The notes below the pieces were generated by a model that was given only the letters and a program-made list of their open reading frames with translations, searched no databases and was not told the DNA's origin. A stretch of 64,000 bases of DNA from Paenibacillus ferrarius (GTDB lineage Bacteria; Bacillota; Bacilli; Paenibacillales; NBRC-103111): NCBI RefSeq assembly GCF_002027705.1, contig NZ_MBTG01000009.1, positions 1 through 64,000 on the forward strand, read 5' to 3'. The translations under genes were made by a program, and so were the position numbers. The first letter of the stretch is position 1, and each line of letters begins with the position of its first letter. Positions 6,682-16,036 of the stretch are shown here, piece after piece.

Positions 6682-8604
6682 TTGAGTCAATTCATGCGAG
6701 CCACTACCCGCAAAAAACGAGATGTCATGATGGAAGTTGCTTTAACCATGTTCATGGAAAAAGGGTATGAGAATGTGTCCGTAGACGATATCATCGCGGC
6801 GACCCATACATCCAAAGGAACTTTTTACCACTATTTCAAAAGTAAAGACGCCCTCATCTCAGCCCTTTACACCAAGCAAATCGAATTAATCCAGGATTGG
6901 GTCAAACAGCCTCCTTCCAAGGTCCAATCTCTTGAGGGGCATATCAATCGATTATTTTTAGACTTGTCGTCTAACATCGGGATGTCACCCCGTCTTATTC
7001 GCAGCTTGCAAGCCATTTCCTTACAAAATGAAACCGTCAAAATGGTCGAGCAGCAGCAGCTGAACATCCTTGCCGAAAGCTTGCTGCATTGGCTGCCCGA
7101 TCCCCGTAAAATCGATTTGCTGGTCTGCATGTATATAGGAACGATCCGAACTTGGTGCAATCAGGATAATGCCGACTTACTCGAAATGATGACAAACAAT
7201 TTAGCCTGGATATGGGTAGGACTTCGTTCCGAAGCGCCTTTCGCCTCATTGCAGGTAGATCCAGTCCCTAAGGAGGACAACAACATGAAAATTGCCATTA
7301 TCGGCGGAGGTCTCGCCGGCCTGACCGCAGCAGCTTACTTATCCGAGAATCCTAACATCGAAGGTATTCTATTCGAGCGCAGCCCGCAGCTTGGCGGACG
7401 CGCTTTTACTTATGAGAAGGCAGGCTTCACGCTCAATTACGGAGCACATGCCATCTACGGCATTGATCGCCATACGTTAACCAACATGGAACGGGAACTG
7501 GGCCTTTCGTTCTCGTCCAAGCAAGTGGACAAGCGCAAAGTATTTTACGCCAAACATAACCAGCTTACACCTGCGCCGCTTGATGCGATTAACCTTTTGA
7601 AAACCGATTTGCTCAGCACGGCTCAAAAAGTCCGGTTCGTAGGCGAAATTGCCGCGATCATCGCAAACATTCATAATTTAAAAAATTACGCAACTTTGGC
7701 TGATTATTTGGCTGAATCCAACGCGGACGAGGACGTTAAAGAACTTTGGGAGCATCTCGTTTGCTCGAACTTCTTCATCACGCCTGAAGATGCTCGCAAT
7801 GTTTCGGGAGCAGTGATCAGCGAGTATTACCACAATCTGTTCCTCTCCTCTAAGCCCGTTAATTACGTGTTAGGCAGTTGGGCTGTCATTACCAATCAAT
7901 TAAAACAAAAGCTGACGTCCTCAGGCAGATGGGAAATCGCCCTTCAAGAAGGCGTCGAGAGCTTGCGCTACGCTGATCGCAAATTCTTTCTCCAAACCAA
8001 AACGCGGGAGCTTTCGTTTGATAAAGTCATTTTCGCCATGCCTGTCCAGCAAGTCGTCAAGCTGTTAAAAGGCACAGCCTGGGAACCTTTCCTTGCCCCT
8101 TACGAATCCAATACAGCCACCGAAGTTATGGTGTATGACGTAGGCTTAAGCCAAGTTGTCGCCAGACCTTTCAGCTATATCAGCGATATGGACAATAAGC
8201 TGTTCATCAGCGACGTGTCCGCAACAGACCATACTTTGGTGCCGGAAGGCGGCCAATTGCTGCAAGGCATCGCCTACCTTAGCGATCAATTCGAAAGCGA
8301 CGAACATCGTAAAGCCTACTTGGAAGAAAAGAATAAGCAAATGGAAGCTCTGTTCGACAAGCATTATCCAGGCTGGCGCGATGTGACCGCAGTGAAGCGG
8401 GTCTCGAAGAAAGCGATGGTTGCCAGCGTGAAGAACATTGCTACGAACAATCTCCTGCCAACGCGCATAGAGAATGTGCCCTTCTACTTCTGCGGCGATG
8501 GCTGTACAGGCAAAGGTGAGCTTGCCGAACGCGCCTTCTCCAGCGCTCGCAGCGCGGCCTTGTCGATCGTTCAAGAAGTGCAGCAAGCTTTGCAAAGCGT
8601 TTGA
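6682..8604 (+). CDS. In-frame TetR regulator - FAD-dependent oxidoreductase fusion
   Basis: One uninterrupted frame encodes two normally separate proteins. The first 200 or so residues are a TetR/AcrR regulator with its helix-turn-helix (VSVDDIIAATHTSKGTFYHY) and a helical ligand domain. A complete phytoene-desaturase-like oxidoreductase follows, beginning MKIAIIGGGLAGLTAAAYL (Rossmann GxGxxG for FAD) with LGGRAF and a C-terminal FYFCGDGCTGKGELAER motif. A strong AAGGAGG (7270-7276) sits 8 bases before the internal ATG at 7285, so the oxidoreductase can also be made alone. The TTG at 6682 has GGAG 7 bases upstream; another TTG at 6664 is possible. The substrate is unknown. Confidence 0.8.
   Translation: MSQFMRATTRKKRDVMMEVALTMFMEKGYENVSVDDIIAATHTSKGTFYHYFKSKDALISALYTKQIELIQDWVKQPPSKVQSLEGHINRLFLDLSSNIGMSPRLIRSLQAISLQNETVKMVEQQQLNILAESLLHWLPDPRKIDLLVCMYIGTIRTWCNQDNADLLEMMTNNLAWIWVGLRSEAPFASLQVDPVPKEDNNMKIAIIGGGLAGLTAAAYLSENPNIEGILFERSPQLGGRAFTYEKAGFTLNYGAHAIYGIDRHTLTNMERELGLSFSSKQVDKRKVFYAKHNQLTPAPLDAINLLKTDLLSTAQKVRFVGEIAAIIANIHNLKNYATLADYLAESNADEDVKELWEHLVCSNFFITPEDARNVSGAVISEYYHNLFLSSKPVNYVLGSWAVITNQLKQKLTSSGRWEIALQEGVESLRYADRKFFLQTKTRELSFDKVIFAMPVQQVVKLLKGTAWEPFLAPYESNTATEVMVYDVGLSQVVARPFSYISDMDNKLFISDVSATDHTLVPEGGQLLQGIAYLSDQFESDEHRKAYLEEKNKQMEALFDKHYPGWRDVTAVKRVSKKAMVASVKNIATNNLLPTRIENVPFYFCGDGCTGKGELAERAFSSARSAALSIVQEVQQALQSV
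7270..7287 (+). promoter_or_regulatory. Internal ribosome binding site and ATG inside the fusion ORF
   Basis: The sequence CCTAAGGAGGACAACAACATG holds a near-perfect Shine-Dalgarno 8 bases before an ATG that opens the FAD-binding domain. A TAA overlaps it in the next frame (TAAGGAGG), the usual junction of two coupled genes. This suggests the two coding regions were once separate. Confidence 0.75.
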
Positions 8605-8642
8605 TCCTACTACCATCGAGCAAATCCTTGTTCGAATAAAAC

Positions 8643-8679
8643 AAACCAGCGGCCCCCGTTATGCGGGAGCCGCTGGTTT
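8643..8679. terminator. Bidirectional terminator between convergent genes
   Basis: The stem AAACCAGCGGC/GCCGCTGGTTT (11 bp, with a further GC-rich inner part) has T-rich flanks on both strands (TTTTGGTTTATT on plus, TTTGTTTTATT on minus). It ends both the oxidoreductase gene and the cts cluster. Confidence 0.88.
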
Positions 8680-8683
8680 TGGT

Positions 8684-11600
8684 TTATTGCTTTGTCACAC
8701 GCACATCATCGATATGCAGGGTCGTTCCACCTGGTGAATCTACATAGAAGCCAACATCAAGCTGGCCATTCGTCACCAGAATATCACTGACGCTGATGTA
8801 TTTCCAAACGCCACTGTTGCTGATATTCGCGTAAATTGCAGAGCCGCCGTAATTTTGGATTTCTGCTCTGGCTGTCGTTGGGGTCGTGTTCTTCATACGG
8901 ACCCAAGCTTCAAACTTATACTTCACATTGTTGACAGGTACCGCAATCGTTTGGTGAAGGCTTTGCTGATAAGCACCGGCGGCGAAGAAATAGGCACGCT
9001 TGTCGCCTGACCATGGCGATTCCGGTGGATTGGTCGTCGAGCCGCTGTCAATGCCATATGCAATGGCCTGCGTGCTCGGATGCCACTCGACCCAATTGTG
9101 GCTTTGGCTCGTATCGCGCTCGAAATCAGGATTGTCGAGCAAATTCTGCTCAGAAGATGGCGTTCCCGGCGCCGCGGTAGACAGCAGTAACCGATCCAGA
9201 TTAATGTTGCCGCTATCCGCTGCATCGTATTTAAACGCAATCGTATTAGCACCAGCGTTCAAAGAGACCGTCTGTACATTGTCTTGCCAAACGTTCCAAT
9301 TGCCTCCGGGGCTTGTGAAGCTGGTTTGACCCAATTTAGTTCCATTAATGTAAGTGCTTAGTGTTTTCGTCGCGCTATTTCCATTGGCATAACGCAAAGC
9401 GACCTGATAGGTTCCAGCGCTCGGAACATTAACATTGTACTTAACCTGAGCTCCTGCTGCGCTGAGCCCATCAACAAAACCCGCACCGCTGTAGAACCAG
9501 TGATTCGTGTTCGGAGTGCCTCCTCCAGAAATTTCTGCGCTTTCTGCCTCATATTTGCCAACTACAGGCGCGAAAGGCACAGTGATGTTGTCGAGATTCG
9601 CATTCCCCATATCACCCGCTTCACTATAGTACTTATAGGTCACAATATTCACCCCTGCCGTCAATGGCAGCGTCTCCGATTGTGTAGCCCATGTGTCCCA
9701 GTTAGCCAGATTGCCCAGCGATGTCGATTTCACTCTTTTTCCATTCACAAAAATACTGACAGACTTGGCGGCACCTGAAGCGTTCGCATAACGGAGAGAA
9801 ACATTGTAGTCACCACCCGTGCTCACCTTCGGATAGAAAGTGACGCCAGCCCCTGCATTGCCCAACCCATCTACGAATCCAGTCCCCGTATATCCCGTAT
9901 GATTCGTATTAACCGTAGCTTTTGTAGCCGTTGTACCGCCAGAAAGCGATGCATCCTCGGCTTCATATTGTGCAGAAGACGCACTCACAACAGCAGTTCC
10001 CGAAGTCGCAATGGCTTTGGCAGTTGCGGAACCTGCTGCAACCTTCACATACGTAACATCGCCGTAGATGTCCTTCCCCGTAGCCCAACCTTCGCCGGCA
10101 GCCGCTTTCAAGGCTTGCAAGCTGGCATAAGATGTCATCGCTGCCGCATTATTCGTTACGGAGGCAGCAGCTGAACCGTGAAGCTTAACCAAATAAGTTT
10201 GAAGAGCTGGCGTGTAGCTTCCGTTCTTCGCCCCTAATGTGAAGCTTTGCGAGCCTGTGCCGTTATCCTGTGCCGTCATATTTTGTTTGAAATAAGCGCT
10301 GCCTTCGTAGTTATAACTTGTTCCATCATCATCGTAGTAAGTGAAACTCGATTGTGTCGTGTTCGCAAAAACATCAACGTCAACGGAAGTAACAGCGCTT
10401 TGTCCGACGTAATCCTGAACCTTTTGCGTAGGAATGATAGCCCCTTTTTTAATAAAAAGCGGCATATCTGTCAAAGTCTCCGGGTTGACCGAATAATGAA
10501 TCGTCTGGCCGCCAGCAATGGTTTGACCACGCGCATAATCGATCCACGTGCCTGCTGGCAAATAAATATCTTTGCTCGTCTGTTGTTTGTCCACGACCGG
10601 CGCTGCAAGCAGCCAATCCCCGAACATCCAGGCGTCTGTATAATTTTTCACAGCAGCATCCGTCGGATATACCTGCATGAGAGGCCGGACAAGCCCATTG
10701 CCGTTCTCGTATGCACTTCTTTCGTACGCATACATATAAGGAATCAATGAATAGCGAAGCTGGATAGCTTCTTTCGAGGCCTCCTCCGCCGTCGAGCCGA
10801 AATACCAAGGCTGGCGCTGCTGATGATTGTTCCCATGAACGCGGAAAACAGGTGTCAGCGCACTGAACTGCATCCAACGGGCATATAAATCCGGATTCGG
10901 ATTATTCGTCGTCCCATCCTGCTGATTGAATCCGCCGGTATCCATTCCCCATTTCACTTGACCGTTGTTCACCGAGGAAAGCATCACTGCCCGCTGCTCC
11001 TGCATGCCCGCCGCCCAGTTGATTCGCTCGCCTTTATTGTATTGTATGCCTATATCGCCAGACCAAAGCGTTGTCGCATAACGCTGCGCGCCAGGATAGA
11101 ACGTCCGTGCTGTCTGCCAGACGCGCTGCGCCCCGCTCGTATAAGCCCGCTCACCTTCATACATCGTCTGAGACATATGGCCAGTTGTAAAGTTCCCGAA
11201 CCAATAAGAAGCGCCTCCCGACGAGACTTTGTCCGTCTCATCATTCCACCAGCCGACAATACCTTTATCGAAAGCATCTTTGGAGTGATTCCAGAACCAG
11301 CTGCGCTCGCTGGCATTATAAGGATCAATGCTTCTTACCGTTACAGGGATGAAATAATCTTGATATTCGTTATGACCTGGATAAAAATATCCGCCATTCG
11401 TCGCGTCAGTCCCTTGAGAAGTAGCAGCCGCAGAAGCATCCTTGGTGACGATGCGAGGCTTTGTAATTCCGATCATTTTGATGCCTTTAGCATCCATTGT
11501 CGTCTTTAAGGACGTCGAGGCAGCCGATGGGAAATTGGTTGTATTCCAAGCAAATTCTCCATAGTTCGTTTCACCGTACTTTTTCCAGTCATAGTCAAAG

Positions 11601-12547
11601 GCGTAGGCATCGATCGGGATATTTTTGGCGCGGTACGTGTCTACGTTATTCGTGAATTCCGTCTGATTCGTATCCCACTCGAAGTTCATGAAGCCCAGCG
11701 ACCACTTGGGAAGCATCGGCGGTTTGCCCGTAATCTCCCCAACGCTGCTCATGATGTCTTTCGGTGTGCCGAGCATGATATAATACTCTACATTTTGCTT
11801 CGTATAACGACGGCCTTCAGGAGGTGTTCCTCCGTAATAAAACTCCATCTTGCCCGTTGCGGCATCTGTGTAAGGGTAACCGCCATCACTGTCAACAAGC
11901 ACGCCATAGCCTGCTGTACTCCAGATCAGCGGCCCGCCGGAATTCCCCTGTTCACCAGCATGAGCAGCCTCCGTCGAGGTATTGCGCAGCAAATCTCCAC
12001 CGCTGTCAAACGCATTAAAGCTGCGAATGCCGTACATATTGTCCGAGGTGCCATGGACGAAACGCACGCCGTCTGAGAATACCCCGCCGCCAGTGGGTTC
12101 CCAGAGAAGCGTAGTGCCATCTGCCTTCTTCACGGTCATTCGTACGGGATTCTTCGTTATCTCAATTTTCATCGCCGAAGTCGTGATGGTCATCGGATTA
12201 GCCGCAGTATTGATCGTTGCGCCTACAGCTGACCACGTTTTATTCGGATCAAGCATCGGCGTTTTTGCGCTGGACGCCACTCCGTTCGGCCGGTAATCCA
12301 CCTTCAAAATCCCATTCTGTACGGCTTGTATAACTAATAGATCATCGTTTGGCTCTGCCCCGTTATCAACCGTGAGTGTCAGGGTATCACCGGTCACACT
12401 CGAGCTGATCAGATTGCCGAGACTGCTGACATAAGCATGAGCAGGTGCGCTGGGAAGCACCGCAAGGGTAGAAGCGAATAACGTGCAAGCTGTGAATACA
12501 ACTAGAAATCGCGTAACTTTTTTAGTAGGCAAATGTACTTGCATCAT
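8684..12547 (-). CDS. ctsZ: Secreted 6-alpha-glucosyltransferase, GH31 (CtsZ type)
   Basis: The 1287-residue protein has a signal peptide cleaved after A38 (APAHA|YVSS), a GH31 beta-sandwich and TIM barrel (about 50-780), two CBM35-like modules (about 860-990 and 998-1123) and a third binding module (about 1134-1287). Likely nucleophile D436 is in GIVGWWNDETD and acid/base D498 in LWSGDIG. As I recall, B. globisporus CtsZ is a 1284-residue GH31 enzyme with the same layout and lies next to ctsY. It transfers a glucosyl unit to the 6-position of the non-reducing end of alpha-1,4-glucan, making the precursor of the cyclic tetrasaccharide. SD AAAGGGAG; last gene of the cluster. Confidence 0.88.
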   Translation of the reverse strand: MMQVHLPTKKVTRFLVVFTACTLFASTLAVLPSAPAHAYVSSLGNLISSSVTGDTLTLTVDNGAEPNDDLLVIQAVQNGILKVDYRPNGVASSAKTPMLDPNKTWSAVGATINTAANPMTITTSAMKIEITKNPVRMTVKKADGTTLLWEPTGGGVFSDGVRFVHGTSDNMYGIRSFNAFDSGGDLLRNTSTEAAHAGEQGNSGGPLIWSTAGYGVLVDSDGGYPYTDAATGKMEFYYGGTPPEGRRYTKQNVEYYIMLGTPKDIMSSVGEITGKPPMLPKWSLGFMNFEWDTNQTEFTNNVDTYRAKNIPIDAYAFDYDWKKYGETNYGEFAWNTTNFPSAASTSLKTTMDAKGIKMIGITKPRIVTKDASAAATSQGTDATNGGYFYPGHNEYQDYFIPVTVRSIDPYNASERSWFWNHSKDAFDKGIVGWWNDETDKVSSGGASYWFGNFTTGHMSQTMYEGERAYTSGAQRVWQTARTFYPGAQRYATTLWSGDIGIQYNKGERINWAAGMQEQRAVMLSSVNNGQVKWGMDTGGFNQQDGTTNNPNPDLYARWMQFSALTPVFRVHGNNHQQRQPWYFGSTAEEASKEAIQLRYSLIPYMYAYERSAYENGNGLVRPLMQVYPTDAAVKNYTDAWMFGDWLLAAPVVDKQQTSKDIYLPAGTWIDYARGQTIAGGQTIHYSVNPETLTDMPLFIKKGAIIPTQKVQDYVGQSAVTSVDVDVFANTTQSSFTYYDDDGTSYNYEGSAYFKQNMTAQDNGTGSQSFTLGAKNGSYTPALQTYLVKLHGSAAASVTNNAAAMTSYASLQALKAAAGEGWATGKDIYGDVTYVKVAAGSATAKAIATSGTAVVSASSAQYEAEDASLSGGTTATKATVNTNHTGYTGTGFVDGLGNAGAGVTFYPKVSTGGDYNVSLRYANASGAAKSVSIFVNGKRVKSTSLGNLANWDTWATQSETLPLTAGVNIVTYKYYSEAGDMGNANLDNITVPFAPVVGKYEAESAEISGGGTPNTNHWFYSGAGFVDGLSAAGAQVKYNVNVPSAGTYQVALRYANGNSATKTLSTYINGTKLGQTSFTSPGGNWNVWQDNVQTVSLNAGANTIAFKYDAADSGNINLDRLLLSTAAPGTPSSEQNLLDNPDFERDTSQSHNWVEWHPSTQAIAYGIDSGSTTNPPESPWSGDKRAYFFAAGAYQQSLHQTIAVPVNNVKYKFEAWVRMKNTTPTTARAEIQNYGGSAIYANISNSGVWKYISVSDILVTNGQLDVGFYVDSPGGTTLHIDDVRVTKQ

Positions 12548-12574
12548 AGATACTCCCTTTCATTAAGGAAATAA

Positions 12575-12593
12575 GGGAGGGCACTGCCCTCCC
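12575..12593 (-). promoter_or_regulatory. Hairpin between ctsY and ctsZ
   Basis: A perfect GGGAGGGC-AGT-GCCCTCCC stem of 8 bp with a 3-base loop fills the 51-base gap. It is followed by TTATTTCC rather than a full T-tract. It could partly terminate transcription or protect the ctsY message end. Confidence 0.6.
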
Positions 12594-12598
12594 AGCTT

Positions 12599-15500
12599 TT
12601 AGTGCTCTACGATAGCGATATTATCAAGATTAAGGCCAAGTGTGTTTGTGCTATCATAACTAACTTTTACTGTGTTAAGGCCTGCATTTAATGCAACATT
12701 AACCGTCGCCGTTCCCCATGTGTCCCAATTCGTCGTTTGCGGTAAAGCAAGATCCGTGACTTTGGCGTTATTCACATAAATCGCCCGCGACCCGTTGCCC
12801 GCTCCGGAAGAATAACGAACTTTCAGTGTATAAGTGCCGGCAGCTTTGACAGAAACATCAAAAGACACATTGTCTCCAGACGTTTCGAAGCCATCTACAA
12901 ACCCTGTTCCTGTATAACCAGTATGATTATTGTTCGTGGATACGCTCGTTAGTGCCGCAAATTCGGCTTCATACTCCACTTTATTAACGCCGCTTAGCAC
13001 AACGGATTGAGCAGACGCGCTTGCGCCAAGCTTGACGTAAGTAAACTTCTGCACAGTGTCATAATACCAGCCTGTCGAGGCGCCAATCAAAGCGGATAAA
13101 GTGCTGTATTCAGTCATCGCAGAACCGCCGACCGTTACAGATGAAGGCTTGGTCGTGAACACCTGCAAGGTTTTCGTTGAATTGATAGCCGGTACAGCGA
13201 TTGTTTCTTTATTCAATCCATACTGCTCAGTAGACGTGATGGTTTTCACCGAACCACCAATGTCGTCATTCCAATCGTACGTCGTTGTTCCCAACGGATA
13301 GATGCGGAAAGCAAGATTCGTATAACTCGTCAAGCTATTGCCGATTGTTCCTCCTACCTGATATTGGGCATTCAAATTCAGAGGAAGAATGCTGCCGGAT
13401 TTCACAAAGACAGGAAGATCATCAACGCCGGCATTGTAGCTGATCGTCCGACCGCCTGGACGCTGCGCGCCAAACCAGAAATCAATCCAATCCCCTTGCG
13501 GGAGGTAGATGCTCTTGTTTGTTTCACCTTGATTCATGACAGGAGCAACAAGCAGATTGCTGCCGAACATGTACTGTTGATTTAATCCATATGTGTTCGT
13601 GTCCGTCGGATTATCAAGCACCATTGCGCGCATCATCGGAATACCGGTATCGCTTGATTTCTTCGCTTCACTATAAATATAAGGAAGCAGATTCATGCGG
13701 GTATTCGTATATTTGGCAAAATGGTTGATAATCGTGTTGTCGCCTGTGCGAGACTGCGCGTTCCACGGGGAGCGTTCTTCATTAATCCCGGAACTGCCGT
13801 TAGACTCGGAGTGGAACTGCATGATCGGGGCAAAAGCGGCCATTTCGGTTGCCCGTTTGTACAATTCAGCGGTAGGATACGAACCTGTGAAGCCAGCCAT
13901 ATCCCAGCTCCAGTAGGGAACACCTGACATACTGGCGGTCAGACCCGCATTTAAGGCTTGTTGGAATGCGCCAAACGTCGATTCTTGGTCTCCTGACCAG
14001 AAAATTTGATTCGCCTGCGCACCTTGTGTGCCGGAACGGCTAAAGGAGACCGCATCACTTTTCTTCGAACGCGCATATTCGTTATAAGCCTTCACATATT
14101 CATTTGGATATTGATTGCGCATTTCATCGCCTTTTTTACCATTGGAGAACGTATTCGAGCGGCCCCATACCATTTCACCGCCGTCCGTCTTGAAGCCATC
14201 AATGCCAACGCCATCAAATAGATAGGCGCGTTTGGACATCCACCAGTTTTTTGCGCTCGTATTTGTGAAATCAAGCAGCAAACTATTCTCAAACCATTGT
14301 CCGGCTGGTATCCGGTATTGGCCTCCGCTGCCGTTGCCCACGGCATAATTCTGGGCGATCATATACGTTTCATCATTGTCTTTCTGCGTGTAAGGGGTTG
14401 ATGTCCATTTCTGGATCGGGACCTGCCATAACACTAGCTTCATCCCATTGTTATGCACATTGTCAGCCATCCCCTTCGGATCTGTCCATTTGCCATTGAA
14501 TGTGAAATCCGTATAAGCATGGGCAGCACTGCCGGTTTTTGGCGTATAGGTAGCATCATTAAAAATGTAGAAGGTGTTCTCATCACTCCATTGTTCAAGA
14601 ACAACAGCAGTAGCCGGAATATTGTTCGTATTCGCATTCGTTATGGCTGTTGACACTTTGGATTGACGATCCCACTCATTGGCTGACATCCATAAACCGA
14701 AAGCCCATTTCGGCAATGCTGTCGGTTTGCCTGTAATATTGGCATAGTTGCCGACGACATTATTCAAATCATTTCCGTAAATGAAATAATAATCCAGCGT
14801 TGAGGCAGCACTTCCCCCTGTATCAGCCGTAAAGCTGAACATATCCGTGCGCTCTGTTGCTAATCGGAACTTGGAATAGTACGTTGATTTCACGAAAATG
14901 CCATAACCGCTGCTATTCAGCATAAAGGGAATTGCCATGTAGGTGCGGTCATTTTGGTTCTTGTACTGATTGTACACATACGTGTCCACATCTGTACCGC
15001 GTTTGCGGAAGTTGTTGTAGTGCTCGCCAAAGCCAAAAAATTCTTCGGAAGCAGGCGAGTAGAAATGATCTTCCATCTTGTTGATGATGGTGCTGCCGTT
15101 GGTCAGCCAAGCGATGTTGCGATTCGTGGTGCTGTCATATTGGCGGGCAATCAGCGTGGTTCCATCCGGTTTATACACACTAAGCTTGAACGGGTTCTTA
15201 TCCACCTTCACCTTTAATTTGGACGTTGTCAGCCAGGTGGTGGACGCCGTATCCGAAACCGTATAATTGCTAAGGCCGCTGCTCAAAGTTCCTGTCCCTG
15301 TCGGGGAGACCTGAACACGTAGCACATCATCGGCGGCAAAGGAAAGATTGATCTTCGGTGTCATCGTTCCGGTGTTCGCTACCGCGTTGAGTACAACACG
15401 ATTGGTGTTGTTCGTTATTGTACTAACGCTGTTGACTGATTCCCAGCCAGTCACAGTAAACGTGTAAGGTCCGCTCGTCTTCTCGTTCGCGCCATCCTTG

Positions 15501-15874
15501 TTGCCATGAACGGTGTAGCTGATGGCATCGCCTTTGGCAAAAGTGCCAAGATTGGCCTCCCAATAAGTATTATTGCCGCTGTTGTATTTATATGCCGCTC
15601 CGACCGCCGTTTGATTGACCCCATTTTTCGTCCAGGTCACCCAAACGCTTTGCCCCGCTTCGATGGGCCAGGTCGTAATTTTGACATACACCGTGTCTCC
15701 TGCCACAGGATCTCTCGGACTTCGTTCTGTCGCTTGTATCTCATACAGATCATCGATGCCGTACGGGGCATGATACACCCCGTCAATGGCATAAATCGAG
15801 GGGACTACCAGAAAGAAACAAAGCAAAAAAGAAATCGTAAATCGCAATAATGCAGGCAGCTTTCTTACATGCAT
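12599..15874 (-). CDS. ctsY: Secreted 3-alpha-isomaltosyltransferase, GH31 (CtsY type)
   Basis: The 1091-residue protein has a 29-residue signal peptide (SIYA|IDGV), an N-terminal Ig-like domain (about 40-145), the GH31 core, and a C-terminal CBM35-like module (about 966-1091, EYEAEFAALTSV). Nucleophile D564 lies in GFKTDGGE and acid/base D629 in FWSGD. As I recall, B. globisporus CtsY has 1093 residues with a 29-residue signal peptide. It moves isomaltosyl units onto the 3-position and closes the ring, giving cyclic tetrasaccharide (cycloalternan). The Listeria cycloalternan-forming enzyme is of the same size and family. SD AAAGGGG; 162 bases after the thioesterase gene. Confidence 0.88.
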   Translation of the reverse strand: MHVRKLPALLRFTISFLLCFFLVVPSIYAIDGVYHAPYGIDDLYEIQATERSPRDPVAGDTVYVKITTWPIEAGQSVWVTWTKNGVNQTAVGAAYKYNSGNNTYWEANLGTFAKGDAISYTVHGNKDGANEKTSGPYTFTVTGWESVNSVSTITNNTNRVVLNAVANTGTMTPKINLSFAADDVLRVQVSPTGTGTLSSGLSNYTVSDTASTTWLTTSKLKVKVDKNPFKLSVYKPDGTTLIARQYDSTTNRNIAWLTNGSTIINKMEDHFYSPASEEFFGFGEHYNNFRKRGTDVDTYVYNQYKNQNDRTYMAIPFMLNSSGYGIFVKSTYYSKFRLATERTDMFSFTADTGGSAASTLDYYFIYGNDLNNVVGNYANITGKPTALPKWAFGLWMSANEWDRQSKVSTAITNANTNNIPATAVVLEQWSDENTFYIFNDATYTPKTGSAAHAYTDFTFNGKWTDPKGMADNVHNNGMKLVLWQVPIQKWTSTPYTQKDNDETYMIAQNYAVGNGSGGQYRIPAGQWFENSLLLDFTNTSAKNWWMSKRAYLFDGVGIDGFKTDGGEMVWGRSNTFSNGKKGDEMRNQYPNEYVKAYNEYARSKKSDAVSFSRSGTQGAQANQIFWSGDQESTFGAFQQALNAGLTASMSGVPYWSWDMAGFTGSYPTAELYKRATEMAAFAPIMQFHSESNGSSGINEERSPWNAQSRTGDNTIINHFAKYTNTRMNLLPYIYSEAKKSSDTGIPMMRAMVLDNPTDTNTYGLNQQYMFGSNLLVAPVMNQGETNKSIYLPQGDWIDFWFGAQRPGGRTISYNAGVDDLPVFVKSGSILPLNLNAQYQVGGTIGNSLTSYTNLAFRIYPLGTTTYDWNDDIGGSVKTITSTEQYGLNKETIAVPAINSTKTLQVFTTKPSSVTVGGSAMTEYSTLSALIGASTGWYYDTVQKFTYVKLGASASAQSVVLSGVNKVEYEAEFAALTSVSTNNNHTGYTGTGFVDGFETSGDNVSFDVSVKAAGTYTLKVRYSSGAGNGSRAIYVNNAKVTDLALPQTTNWDTWGTATVNVALNAGLNTVKVSYDSTNTLGLNLDNIAIVEH

Positions 15875-15995
15875 GAACGTTTCCCCTTTCGTACTGAAAT
15901 TTGTTCGTCTGAACTGGGATCACCATGAGTCTCCAACTGACGTTATTTCTTGCCCTCTATGCGCAGTTCCAGGCATCACCCCTTTCACCGAGTGG

Positions 15996-16029
15996 GGCGG
16001 CATCCCAACGTTTCTCGCTCGATGCCGCC
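15996..16029 (-). promoter_or_regulatory. Hairpin between the thioesterase gene and ctsY
   Basis: GGCGGCATC pairs perfectly with GATGCCGCC over 9 bp around a 16-base loop, 8 bases after the thioesterase stop. No T-tract follows, so it is more likely an RNA-processing or stabilising structure than a full terminator. Confidence 0.55.
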
Positions 16030-16036
16030 GATCGCA

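Noticed and set aside
15870..15935. Leader ORF starting near 15930 upstream of ctsY
   Set aside because: An ATG with TTGGAG before it opens a frame that runs into ctsY out of frame; the peptide has no features, and the strong AAAGGGG belongs to ctsY.
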